From Tychonema litorale BBK16 (GTDB lineage: Bacteria; Cyanobacteriota; Cyanobacteriia; Cyanobacteriales; Microcoleaceae): a stretch of 12,829 nucleotides of DNA. A program made the position numbers and the translations under genes. Where the stretch lies: positions 1 through 12,829 of the forward strand of contig NZ_JAKJHX010000141.1 of the NCBI RefSeq assembly GCF_021648855.1, written 5' to 3'. Below are positions 1 to 6,471 of this stretch, piece after piece; position 1 is the stretch's first letter; each line of letters starts with the position of its first letter. Below the pieces are notes generated by a model. It ran no database searches and was not told the origin of the DNA. It saw only the letters and a list, made by a program, of their open reading frames with translations.

Positions 1-52
1 GACCCCTGTGAAGCGTCAAGAATCACCGCACTTTTAGGGCGGTGAGTATGTC
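1..52 (+). mobile_element. Right end of an IS200/IS605-type element
   Basis: A hairpin with stem TCACCGC (23-29) and GCGGTGA (39-45) surrounds the tnpB stop codon and is followed by GTATGTCA, a tail I associate with right ends of cyanobacterial IS605/IS1341 elements. In this family the right-end hairpin is recognised by the TnpA transposase, and the same region encodes the 3' part of the guide (omega) RNA used by TnpB. The exact outer boundary near 52 is inferred; no terminal inverted repeats or target duplications are expected for this family. Confidence 0.6.
2..37 (+). CDS. tnpB: C-terminal tail of TnpB (IS200/IS605 OrfB) transposase, partial
   Basis: Only the last 11 codons are in the window. 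They read TPVKRQESPHF and then TAG, which resembles the usual tail of cyanobacterial IS1341/IS605 OrfB (TnpB) proteins. TnpB is the RNA-guided nuclease carried by IS200/IS605-type elements. The stop codon lies inside a hairpin (23-45) of the kind found at the right end of these elements, and coding sequence running into the right end is normal for this family. The assignment rests on a short peptide plus this hairpin context; the catalytic RuvC and zinc-finger parts are upstream of the window. Confidence 0.6.
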   Translation, partial: TPVKRQESPHF

Positions 53-134
53 AAAAAATATCAATACCTACAACTAACCAATCTCATGAACCCGCTGATC
101 CCGCGCTACCATTTTGAACATCAATAAAAAAATC

Positions 135-731
135 ATGCTTCAAACTGTAGACAATCCAACAAATTCTCCCGCAGTCGAACAACGTTTAAGTTGGCGCGGC
201 TTGACATGGCATCAATTCAAGGCAATTCAAGCTGGCTTTGAAGACGTGCCCAATGTACGCTTATCTTTTTGTGATGGAGTTTTAGAAATTTTGACTACTG
301 GAAAGTTGCATGAAGCGATTAGATGTTTGATGGGCTTGCTAATGGGTCAGTATTTTCTAATCAGAAGAATCGTATTTTTCCCCAGCGGTGCTTACAGTCA
401 AATTGTTGAGGGTGAAGTCGATTATCAGGCAGATTTATCTTATTGTTTCGGTACAGATAAAGATATTCCCGATTTGTGTATTGAGGTAGTGATTACTAGC
501 GGTAGTCCGATTAAACTTCAGAAATATAGACAGATGGGCGTACCGGAAGTCTGGTTTTGGGAAGACGGCACGCTGGAGCTTTATCATCTGCGAGAGGAAG
601 GTTACGATCGCATTACTAGCAGTGAAATATTACCGGATTTAGACTTGTCTTTGCTGAAGCGCTGCATTTTGTTTGCTTCGCCTTTGGATGCGCTGGAAGA
701 ATTTTGTACAGGGATTAGTAGCCATGACTGA
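135..731 (+). CDS. Uma2 family (DUF820) putative restriction-type endonuclease
   Basis: This gene encodes a 198-residue Uma2/DUF820 protein, a PD-(D/E)XK-fold family very abundant in cyanobacteria and of unproven cellular role. The core is visible as the acidic PDLCIEVV segment, a Lys in KLQKY about 14 residues later, and the typical GVPEVWFWEDG strand. ATG at 135 is chosen because family members often begin MLQT; an in-frame TTG at 114 would add seven residues (MNINKKI). No clear Shine-Dalgarno precedes either start. The 3' end overlaps by 8 bp the ATG of a DUF4139 remnant in another frame, which suggests this gene lies at or near a rearrangement junction. The family call is firm; activity and biological role are not known. 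Confidence 0.85.
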   Translation: MLQTVDNPTNSPAVEQRLSWRGLTWHQFKAIQAGFEDVPNVRLSFCDGVLEILTTGKLHEAIRCLMGLLMGQYFLIRRIVFFPSGAYSQIVEGEVDYQADLSYCFGTDKDIPDLCIEVVITSGSPIKLQKYRQMGVPEVWFWEDGTLELYHLREEGYDRITSSEILPDLDLSLLKRCILFASPLDALEEFCTGISSHD

Positions 732-968
732 CTCAGAATTAGTAAGTTTTGCTTATTTGCAAGCAGTTGTTGTGAATCCGCTGACAGGCGCAACTCTGCT
801 ACCCGGTAAAGCAAATATCTTTCGCGACAACACTTTTGTCGGTACTGCACAATTGGAAAATGTTTCACCGGGTGCAGAGTTTAAGCTGAATTAGCGAAGC
901 AAGAATTGTATTATCAGTTTGTCGTCGAACATTCTCCTGAGTTAACAGTCATCGGTTTAGATATTTAA
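724..968 (+). pseudogene. DUF4139 / MuiA-like protein remnant, internally deleted and frameshifted
   Basis: Two blocks of one protein family lie in different frames. From ATG 724 to TAG 892-894, the reading frame contains LTGATLLPGKANIFRD and TFVGTAQLENVSPGAEFKL, matching the first part of the DUF4139 domain (mucoidy inhibitor A-like proteins). From 891 to TAA 966-968 the shifted frame reads AKQELYYQFVVEHSPELTV followed by IGLDI, which looks like the extreme C-terminus of the same domain. About 130 residues that normally separate these blocks, and the whole N-terminal half, are missing. This is best explained as an internal deletion plus loss of the 5' part beside the Uma2 gene. A short expressed protein of 56 residues is possible but unlikely to be functional. 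The family assignment is from memory of the conserved motifs. Confidence 0.7.
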
Positions 969-1007
969 ACCTAAAACTGGGCATCCCAATACTGAGCTTT
1001 CAAAAAT

Positions 1008-1499
1008 TTATCTGTAATTGGTAAATTGCAAAGCCATCGGATAATCTTCTTGCTTCAATCGTTGAATTACGAACTGCAAATCATCTTTATCCTTGGCAGA
1101 AACCCGGACTGCATCACCTTGAATCGACCCTTGAATCTTTTTAAATTCATCTCGAATTAATTTAGTGATTTTTTTGGCAATTTCCTGGTCAATCCCTTTT
1201 TTTAGTTTGATTTCTTGGCGCACTCTAGTTCCACTAGCAGCTTCAATTTTGCCATAATCAAAAATTTTCAGAGACAAATTACGTTTGGCGGCTTTAGTCT
1301 GCAAAACAGTGTGAATCGCATCAAGAGTAAATTCACTGTCGGTATTGACAGTAATTGCTTCAGCACCGAGTTCCACGGTGGTTTTGGTATCTTTTAAGTC
1401 GTACCGGCTTTGAATTTCTCGTGTTGTTTGGTCAACAGCATTGACTAATTCTTGCCGATCGAACTCGCTGACAATATCAAAGGAATAACTGGCGGCCAT
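1008..1499 (-). CDS. yajQ: YajQ family nucleotide/c-di-GMP-binding protein
   Basis: The 163-residue product is a full-length YajQ (DUF520/UPF0234) protein, the usual size for the family. It starts with the hallmark [17 protein letters not shown] and ends with the [14 protein letters not shown] block. The family has two tandem ferredoxin-like folds; some members bind cyclic di-GMP and others have been linked to nucleic-acid or translation-related functions. Its role in cyanobacteria is not established. ATG at 1499 fits the family start ([10 protein letters not shown]). No Shine-Dalgarno is evident, and the 5' flank is occupied by a heptad repeat array beginning about 20 bp upstream, so either the promoter lies within or beyond the array or the gene is read through from the MAPEG gene upstream. 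Confidence 0.93.
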   Translation of the reverse strand: MAASYSFDIVSEFDRQELVNAVDQTTREIQSRYDLKDTKTTVELGAEAITVNTDSEFTLDAIHTVLQTKAAKRNLSLKIFDYGKIEAASGTRVRQEIKLKKGIDQEIAKKITKLIRDEFKKIQGSIQGDAVRVSAKDKDDLQFVIQRLKQEDYPMALQFTNYR

Positions 1500-1520
1500 A
1501 AATTAGTAAATTAGTAGATG

Positions 1521-1639
1521 GGGCATTGGGCATTGGGAATTGGGCATTGGGAATTGGGAATTGGGAATTGGGCATTGGGCATTAACAAGTAACCAATAAC
1601 AAGTAACCAATAACCAATAACCAATAACCAATAACAATT
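1521..1639. repeat. 17-unit heptanucleotide tandem array with a strand switch at its middle
   Basis: Nine 7-base units of type GGGCATT or GGGAATT (1521-1583) are followed, without loss of the 7-base phase, by eight units of type AACCAAT or AACAAGT, ending AACAATT (1584-1639). These are short tandemly repeated repetitive (STRR) sequences of the kind known from filamentous cyanobacteria. The first half carries nine GGG tracts separated by exactly 4 bases, which satisfies the usual G-quadruplex pattern. The second half contains ATTGG on the opposite strand, so the halves can pair at about 5 of 7 positions per unit. The array fills the gap between MAPEG and yajQ and just touches the MAPEG stop codon. 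Confidence 0.9.
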
Positions 1640-2054
1640 AATGATTAACAGTCATTAAACTGAAATAAAATAAACTAACTGTACAAGAAGAACCGATCAC
1701 AAACATGAGCGATCGCCCCAGCGGTACATTCAGGATATAGAAAACCGAAAACAATAACCGGGAGATCGGAAATGCGATCGCAGCCCAACCCGCCGCCTCC
1801 GAATCTACCCCAGTCACAAAAGCCATCAAAGCCGCCGCTGAAAACAGCAAAAACGTCTCAAAGGAATTTTGGTGAGCCCAAGTAGCCCGTTGAGCATAAG
1901 CCGGCAACCTCTCAAACATAGCGCGGGGCGCCGCTTGATCGTAACCTAGCTGCAAGCGGGCTAACGCAACCACCAAAAACGGTGCGTAAACCAGCGCGGC
2001 AGCAGCAGCAATACAATCAAGCAGAATAACCGAAACAGACAATCCCAACACCAT
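1638..2054 (-). CDS. MAPEG family membrane protein
   Basis: This 138-residue integral membrane protein has about four hydrophobic segments (roughly 5-35, 68-84, 90-110, 115-135), as expected for the MAPEG family (membrane-associated proteins in eicosanoid and glutathione metabolism). The family signature follows the first loop: RATWAHQNSFETF at 56-68, with the Arg, Asn and Glu spacing used for glutathione binding in characterised members. Substrate and reaction in bacteria are unknown. The ATG is supported by a good ribosome binding site, AGAGGGG, a few bases upstream. It lies 15 bp downstream of the DprA-like gene on the same strand, so the two are probably co-transcribed. Confidence 0.85.
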   Translation of the reverse strand: MVLGLSVSVILLDCIAAAAALVYAPFLVVALARLQLGYDQAAPRAMFERLPAYAQRATWAHQNSFETFLLFSAAALMAFVTGVDSEAAGWAAIAFPISRLLFSVFYILNVPLGRSLMFVIGSSCTVSLFYFSLMTVNH

Positions 2055-2069
2055 TATTCCCCTCTAATT

Positions 2070-2573
2070 TCAATCAAAATAGAACAGAGTAACCACCTTG
2101 CGCTGTTCCTCCGCATCTTGACAAGTTTTCAGCAAAGTGTGGCTTTCATGAAAAGCAAAACAGAGCAGTTGCTGACACCGAGAAATAATCTCCTGATTGC
2201 ACAGGGCGCTTGCTTCCGGGAGAGACAAACTGTCATTTTTGGGATTTTCTACCAAATGTATCACTTGTTCGAGCTGCTCGCGAGACTCTCGCGGTTGGCG
2301 GCTCAGGCTTTGTGGCAAAATCACTGTCAGCAGATTAGGATCTGCTCGCATCGCCCCCCGAATCGCGGCTGAATTGGTGCCTGTAGCGCCAGAAGTTATG
2401 AGCTGATTACCAGACAAAACTAGGGCGTAACTCAGCATCTCAATTAGCTGCTGGTGGGTAATGGGAACATGACGAGAACCCAAAAGGGCAAGCCGCTTGG
2501 AGCTTGTTTGTTGGATTGCCGCAAGTTCTTGTAAAAAATCATCAACTCTGGGTAGCTCAATTGATTGACTCAA
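2070..2573 (-). CDS. DprA-like Rossmann-fold (SLOG superfamily) protein, 'DNA recombination-mediator protein A'
   Basis: The product (167 residues from TTG 2573) is a conserved cyanobacterial protein usually annotated as DNA recombination-mediator protein A. Visible motifs are LALLGSRHVP near the N-terminus (Rossmann strand and glycine turn) and LITSGATGTNSAAIRG, the GxTG-type nucleotide/DNA-binding loop shared with DprA/Smf and other SLOG proteins. It is much shorter than true DprA and lacks the C-terminal winged helix, so a natural-transformation role should not be assumed. Start choice: TTG 2573 gives MSQSIELPRVDDF, which matches my recollection of orthologues; a longer frame from TTG 2639 adds 22 residues of AT-rich sequence. 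Neither start has a clear ribosome binding site. It precedes MAPEG by 15 bp. Confidence 0.75.
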   Translation of the reverse strand: MSQSIELPRVDDFLQELAAIQQTSSKRLALLGSRHVPITHQQLIEMLSYALVLSGNQLITSGATGTNSAAIRGAMRADPNLLTVILPQSLSRQPRESREQLEQVIHLVENPKNDSLSLPEASALCNQEIISRCQQLLCFAFHESHTLLKTCQDAEEQRKVVTLFYFD

Positions 2574-2709
2574 AGAATTTATTAAATTAAATAAAACTAC
2601 GTTGTGGATTCTAGCAGACTGTATAGCTGTTGGAGCCAAAAAGAAGTTAAGAATTGCAGATTTGCCCGATCGGACTGGAGTATGGTGAGATCCTTAAGTC
2701 AGAATTAGG

Positions 2710-2779
2710 TCGGCAGAAGGCAGAACTTTTGATTCTTCCTTCTTCCAACTTCGGCCTTCCAACTTCAATCTTCCTGACA
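2710..2779. repeat. Heptad-phased repeat array with fold-back potential
   Basis: Ten 7-base units run in phase. The first two share GGCAG (TCGGCAG, AAGGCAG); seven of the next eight end in TT, six of them in CTT (for example CCTTCTT, CCAACTT, CGGCCTT, CCAACTT, CAATCTT), and the last is CCTGACA. GGCAGAAGGCAGAA (2712-2725) pairs with TTCTTCCTTCTTCC (2733-2746) at 12 of 14 positions, leaving a 7-base loop. The array lies between the P-loop/DRTGG gene (ends 2831) and the DprA-like gene, both on the minus strand, and could mark the 3' end of the former transcript. It resembles cyanobacterial STRR sequences. Confidence 0.7.
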
Positions 2780-2830
2780 TCCGTTACATCCGTCGAGCTA
2801 ATCCGTTGCCCAACTTCCTTTGAGAGATAG

Positions 2831-3919
2831 TCAATTGCTCAGACCTAGGGATGCCGTCATTCCGTCAATGTCAAAATGCTCTCCCATTAGCTGAGTAACG
2901 CATTCCACCTTAATTGTCTCGTGCAGGCGCACGTTGCCAAAGGTGCTGTCGATAATTTCTACCGTGGTTAAGGTATCCAAATCAACAGACAAAACTGGAA
3001 TTTCCATTTCTTCTGCCCTGCCGATGACGAGGGGGGAAGGAGGCAAGTGTCCTGTCAGAATTAAGCACTGAGTGGAGCTTTCTAGGGCTGCTAGTTGAAT
3101 GTCGGTGCGATCGCCCCCTGTCACCACTGCCATATTTCTGGCTTTGCGGAAATACTTCAGAGCGGAACTAACATTCATTGCGCCAATTGTCAAGGTTTCT
3201 ACCATTAAGTCCAAACGGTCTGGACGGCAGAGCACCTCTGCTTTCAATTGGTGCACCAGTTCTTTGACGCTGACACTGCGTAGCAAAGCGCTTCTGGGTA
3301 GCATTCCCAGCACTGGAATCCCTTTTGCTTCGAGAAAAGGTCGTACAGTGGCGGTGATGGATTCGAGTTTGTCCTTGGGAACGTCGTTGAGGACGACACC
3401 CAGCAAACGGGAGCCCAAACGCTGCTTAGCCGAGAGTAAATCGTCTACATAAAGGTCGATCGGGCGTGTCACCAGCAGCACAGAAGCATCAACAGCTTCG
3501 GCTACTTGAGTCAAAGACAAGTCAAACAGACTGCCTTCTTCCAAATTAGCAGGGCCTTCTAGGAGAACTACATCTGTACTTTGATTTTGCAAATATTGCG
3601 CTAGAGACTGGCGGTAGTCAGTCTGATCTTCCCCTCGGAGTCGCTTGTGAACCGTCTCTTCGTCCAAAGCCAGCAAAGTAGAAGGCATTTGGCTTTCTGA
3701 GAGCTTCAGAGTCTCGATCGCAAAACGTACATCTTCTTCTTCAGCACCAGCTACATCGGAGCTGAAACAAGTTCCCAGGGGTTTGCCGTAGGCGACACCA
3801 AATCCTTTGGCCCGGAGTCCAAGTGCCATCCCCAGGGCGATCGCGGACTTGCCGCTGTAAGCTTTTGTGGAACCGATCAGTAAATATTTAGTCAATTTCG
3901 GTACACCTTCACTCCTCAA
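2831..3919 (-). CDS. P-loop / DRTGG domain 'phosphotransacetylase family' protein
   Basis: This 362-residue protein has an N-terminal BioD/CobQ-like P-loop NTPase domain with a Walker A-type loop GSTKAYSGKSA at 16-26, and a later DRTGG-type domain around VTGGDRTDIQLAAL near 265-278. The arrangement equals the N-terminal part of long bacterial phosphate acetyltransferases (Pta) but lacks the C-terminal catalytic PTA domain, so acetyl phosphate chemistry is not expected. Stand-alone copies are common in cyanobacteria and archaea; their function, perhaps nucleotide-dependent sensing or regulation, is not established. The start is uncertain: TTG 3919 has AGGTG a few bases upstream, while TTG 3895 would give MTKYLLIGSTKAYSG and also has an AAGG upstream. 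No ATG is available in frame. Confidence 0.8.
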   Translation of the reverse strand: MRSEGVPKLTKYLLIGSTKAYSGKSAIALGMALGLRAKGFGVAYGKPLGTCFSSDVAGAEEEDVRFAIETLKLSESQMPSTLLALDEETVHKRLRGEDQTDYRQSLAQYLQNQSTDVVLLEGPANLEEGSLFDLSLTQVAEAVDASVLLVTRPIDLYVDDLLSAKQRLGSRLLGVVLNDVPKDKLESITATVRPFLEAKGIPVLGMLPRSALLRSVSVKELVHQLKAEVLCRPDRLDLMVETLTIGAMNVSSALKYFRKARNMAVVTGGDRTDIQLAALESSTQCLILTGHLPPSPLVIGRAEEMEIPVLSVDLDTLTTVEIIDSTFGNVRLHETIKVECVTQLMGEHFDIDGMTASLGLSN

Positions 3920-4102
3920 TTTACACCTGCCTCTTCTAAATAAAATTAGTTTATCAAAAACTACCGATCGCCAACAAACTTAATTCATAGCGATACAGCG
4001 AGACCTTTGACAACAAAAGAGAATCGCCTCGTCGCTAAAATCAGATCTTTTCCGGCTGCATCGGAATGATAAATTAGAAGGTGATTCTTGAATATTTTTT
4101 AC

Positions 4103-4129
4103 AAGTTGCCACCTATCTTGGCGCAACTT
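4103..4129. other. Inverted repeat downstream of the small conserved gene
   Basis: AAGTTGC (4103-4109) and GCAACTT (4123-4129) form a 7-bp stem, which can extend by two or three pairs around a 2-base bulge, with a loop around CCTATCT. It is 58 bp beyond the stop codon of the minus-strand gene ending at 4188. On the minus strand the following bases are A-rich rather than T-rich, so this is not a classical intrinsic terminator. Confidence 0.4.
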
Positions 4130-4144
4130 TCAGTTGTTCGATTC

Positions 4145-4179
4145 ACTGTCAACAGTCAACCGTCAACGGTCAACCGATG
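4145..4179. repeat. Self-complementary heptad array (5 units)
   Basis: Units ACTGTCA, ACAGTCA, ACCGTCA, ACGGTCA and ACCGATG follow one another in 7-base phase. In the first four, a constant CA separates pentamers that are reverse complements in successive pairs: ACTGT with ACAGT, and ACCGT with ACGGT. The array can therefore form two small back-to-back hairpins. It ends 8 bp short of the stop codon of the minus-strand gene at 4188, so it would be in the 3' untranslated region of that transcript. Confidence 0.75.
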
Positions 4180-4187
4180 CCCTAAAA

Positions 4188-4562
4188 TCACTCGTCCATC
4201 CGCATCAGCTTCCGGTAAAAAACCTTAGAAAAATCGACAGTGCGACTGCGCTGAAAAATCATCAGTACCTCAATCAAGCAATTCACAAAGTCAGAACTTT
4301 GCATAGTTACTTCGTAGCTGAGTTCAGCATTACCATCAAACAAGACCCGACAGCGAGTCAAATCGATCGGCAGTGATGAGATATTCCAACTAGCTACAAA
4401 CGGAATCTCGTCGCCACCTTCAATTTTTCTGGCACCTTCCAAGCTTTTGAGCTTATAGAGAGCGATCGCGTAGGGTAAAGACTTGCGCCTCTGTTCGGGG
4501 AAAAAAGGTGCATAAACCTTTGATTCTCTCTCATCGGCTGGCTTCAGTTGAGGAATAGTCAT
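4188..4562 (-). CDS. Conserved cyanobacterial protein, possibly EbsA-like (type IV pilus/biofilm)
   Basis: The 124-residue soluble protein has no signal peptide or membrane segment. It contains a central conserved-looking block around SLEGARKIEGGDEIPFVASW followed by LPIDLTRCRVLFDGNAELSY, and a hydrophobic helix near the C-terminus (DFVNCLIEVLMIF). Its length and composition fit my recollection of EbsA, a cyanobacterial protein associated with type IV pilus assembly and biofilm control in Synechococcus elongatus, but this is a weak recognition and no motif is diagnostic. The ATG at 4562 is well placed; the 190-bp gap upstream is shared with the divergent glycosyltransferase gene. It should be treated as a conserved protein of unknown function unless a profile search confirms EbsA. 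Confidence 0.7.
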   Translation of the reverse strand: MTIPQLKPADERESKVYAPFFPEQRRKSLPYAIALYKLKSLEGARKIEGGDEIPFVASWNISSLPIDLTRCRVLFDGNAELSYEVTMQSSDFVNCLIEVLMIFQRSRTVDFSKVFYRKLMRMDE

Positions 4563-4752
4563 TTTTCCACTGGCTGATAATTACTAGCAAATTATAGTTC
4601 CTAATTTTACCGAAAATTACGAAAAGCCGACTGTGCAAGCAAGGTTGTGCTTAGTTGCCGTCGGAGCCACCATTCGACAAAATCCCAGAAACTGATACAG
4701 TGGGTACTTATCCGTTAAATCCAAAACTATTGGTGATTGAATTAAGTAACCT
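4563..4752. promoter_or_regulatory. Divergent intergenic region between the small conserved gene and the glycosyltransferase gene
   Basis: These 190 bp must hold promoters for two genes transcribed away from each other. The sequence is AT-rich near both starts. I could not identify a convincing -35/-10 pair or an operator, so only the position is claimed. Confidence 0.35.
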
Positions 4753-6267
4753 ATGCAGGAGAGTTCTTGGCAAGAAAACGACGATCGCAGCGAGCTTAAC
4801 TTGGATATCCCTGATTTAGCTCCCGCACAACACAAGAGTTTGACCTCAAACTCCCAGGTTGGCAAGATATGTGCTGCACCCTCCAACGACAGGGAGTTTG
4901 ACGTGAACACAAAAGCCGATCGAACGGTAGCGGTGAACTTGCCCAATTCTCCCTCTTTTCCTCAAAAATTATACCAGGGACGTCGGGGAAAAGCCGCTGT
5001 AGTGCTGACGGCGATTTGGGGCGGGACAATTACTTTGCACTTAGTTTCTTGGGGCCCTTGGGTCGTCTGGGGGTTGACGGGATTGCTGTGGATGCAAGCG
5101 TTTCGATTTTTGTTTGCTTCGCCCAAACCCGCAATGCTACCTCTTTCAGAGTCCAATCAAGCAGATTGGCCTTACGTGTCACTGCTGGTGGCGGCGAAAA
5201 ATGAGGAAGCGGTGATTGCCAGACTGGTAGAATCAATCTGCAATTTGGATTACCCGATCGACTGTTACGAACTTTGGGCGATCGACGACAATAGCACAGA
5301 CGGTACTGCACTGGTATTGGAACAGCTAACCAAACAATATCCCCAACTCAAAGTATGGAGCCGAGGAGCAAATGCCAGTGGTGGCAAATCGGGAGCTCTG
5401 AATCAAGTTTTACCCCAGACTCGCGGGGAATTTGTGGGCATATTTGATGCCGATGCGACGGTGACACCAGACTTACTGCGCTCAGTGGTACCAGTGTTCT
5501 CTAGCACTCAAGTCGGAGCAGTACAAGTCAGAAAATCGATCGCCAATGCTCCCCTAAATTTTTGGACTCGCAGTCAAGAAGCCGAAATGGCGCTCGATAG
5601 TTTTTTCCAACAACAGCGAATTGCGATCGGCGGCGTTGGAGAATTGCGCGGTAACGGTCAATTTATGCGTCGTACAGCCTTAGAAAGCTGCGGAGGCTGG
5701 AACGAGGAAACGATTACCGACGATCTGGATTTGACACTGAGGCTGCACTTAGATCAATGGGATATTGAATTCCTGGCTTTTCCAGCCGTATCTGAAGAAG
5801 GAGTCACTAACGCCAAGGCTCTTTGGCATCAGCGCAATCGCTGGGCAGAAGGCGGCTATCAGCGCTATCTTGATTACTGGAAGTTAATTTTTCGGAACCG
5901 CATGGGAACTGGGAAAACTTGGGATTTATTTGGATTTTGGGTATCTCAGTATTTCTTGCCCACAGTAGCACTGCCCGATTGTTTGATGTCCATTGTGCTG
6001 CGCCGAATGCCTCTAGCCAGTCCTCTAACTTTCATGACTATTACCCTGTCTCTGGTGGGAATGTTTGTCGGTTTGCGTCGTACTCGCAAAGAGACCAAGT
6101 TTTTTGACATTAAAAGAGTTTTTGCCATCTTGATGCAAACCCTGTCATCTACTGTGTATATGCTTCACTGGCTGCTGGTAGGTGCTGTGACGGCTCGGAT
6201 TTCAGTGCGCCCCAAGCAGTTAAAATGGGTAAAAACTGTGCATCAAGGCACTGCTAATATCAAGTGA
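4753..6267 (+). CDS. mgdA: GT2 glycosyltransferase, probable monoglucosyldiacylglycerol synthase
   Basis: The 504-residue protein is a membrane GT2 enzyme. After a variable polar N-terminus (1-75), hydrophobic segments lie at about 80-121. The GT-A domain has VSLLVAAKNEEAV (142-154), WAIDDNSTDGT (175-185), the metal-binding FDADA (231-235), the acceptor/catalytic TDDLD (322-326) and QRNRW (360-364), then further membrane segments (about 395-415, 425-440, 455-480). The motif wording, including ASGGKSGALN, GELRGNGQF and the C-terminal RPKQLKWVKTVH, closely resembles my recollection of Synechocystis Sll1377, the enzyme that transfers glucose from UDP-glucose to diacylglycerol in the first step of cyanobacterial galactolipid synthesis. 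GT2 is certain; the lipid specificity is inferred from this resemblance. The N-terminal 75 residues are poorly conserved in type and the start could lie downstream. Confidence 0.85.
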   Translation: MQESSWQENDDRSELNLDIPDLAPAQHKSLTSNSQVGKICAAPSNDREFDVNTKADRTVAVNLPNSPSFPQKLYQGRRGKAAVVLTAIWGGTITLHLVSWGPWVVWGLTGLLWMQAFRFLFASPKPAMLPLSESNQADWPYVSLLVAAKNEEAVIARLVESICNLDYPIDCYELWAIDDNSTDGTALVLEQLTKQYPQLKVWSRGANASGGKSGALNQVLPQTRGEFVGIFDADATVTPDLLRSVVPVFSSTQVGAVQVRKSIANAPLNFWTRSQEAEMALDSFFQQQRIAIGGVGELRGNGQFMRRTALESCGGWNEETITDDLDLTLRLHLDQWDIEFLAFPAVSEEGVTNAKALWHQRNRWAEGGYQRYLDYWKLIFRNRMGTGKTWDLFGFWVSQYFLPTVALPDCLMSIVLRRMPLASPLTFMTITLSLVGMFVGLRRTRKETKFFDIKRVFAILMQTLSSTVYMLHWLLVGAVTARISVRPKQLKWVKTVHQGTANIK

Positions 6268-6322
6268 AAATCACAAAAAACAATCCTAAACTGCCGGGAT
6301 TAAAGAAAATATCAACAATTAG

Positions 6323-6350
6323 AATTCTACCAATCAATGGTAGTAGAATT
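6323..6350 (+). terminator. Possible terminator-like hairpin after the glycosyltransferase gene
   Basis: CTACCA (6327-6332) pairs with TGGTAG (6338-6343) across the loop ATCAA, and the outer AATT (6323-6326) can pair with AATT (6347-6350) across a 3-base bulge. It sits 56 bp after the stop codon and is followed by TTTTAAAA. The T-run is short, so termination is plausible but not proven. Confidence 0.4.
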
Positions 6351-6387
6351 TTAAAAGAAAATGTCTTTTATCAAAAAATACCAAATA

Positions 6388-6422
6388 GGTGATCGGTAAT
6401 CGGAAATAAGTAATCGGTAATA
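6388..6422. repeat. Short heptad repeat upstream of sucC (5 units)
   Basis: Five 7-base units in phase, GGTGATC, GGTAATC, GGAAATA, AGTAATC and GGTAATA, lie 49 bp upstream of the sucC start codon. This is a further STRR-type array, here without an internal strand switch. It may fall in the sucC 5' untranslated region. Confidence 0.65.
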
Positions 6423-6471
6423 CAAAAGTCTGAAATTAAAAGATCAAAAGAGGAATACAAAAGGTTAAAAG

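Noticed and set aside
86..127. Tiny frame reading MNPLIPRYHFEHQ and stop, between the tnpB end and Uma2
   Set aside because: It looks like the start of a lost protein, but 13 residues are too few to assign a family or claim a gene.
602..868. Minus-strand open frame of 88 codons over the Uma2/DUF4139 junction
   Set aside because: Both blocks on the plus strand match protein families, so this frame is a shadow.
724..894. An intact 56-residue small protein gene overlapping Uma2
   Set aside because: The sequence is an internal piece of a DUF4139 domain, and the matching C-terminal piece follows in another frame, so decay is the better explanation.
1521..1639. Possible CRISPR array
   Set aside because: The period is 7 bases with no spacers; it is a tandem heptad array and no cas gene is nearby.
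2070..2639. Competence gene dprA
   Set aside because: The Rossmann core is related, but the protein is about half the usual DprA length and lacks the other domains, so the symbol was not used.
2831..3919. Phosphate acetyltransferase gene pta
   Set aside because: Only the N-terminal P-loop and DRTGG parts are present; the catalytic PTA domain is missing.
4617..4946. Minus-strand open frame of 109 codons across the divergent promoter region and the glycosyltransferase N-terminus
   Set aside because: Composition is not protein-like, there is no motif, and it would occupy the regulatory region of two genes.
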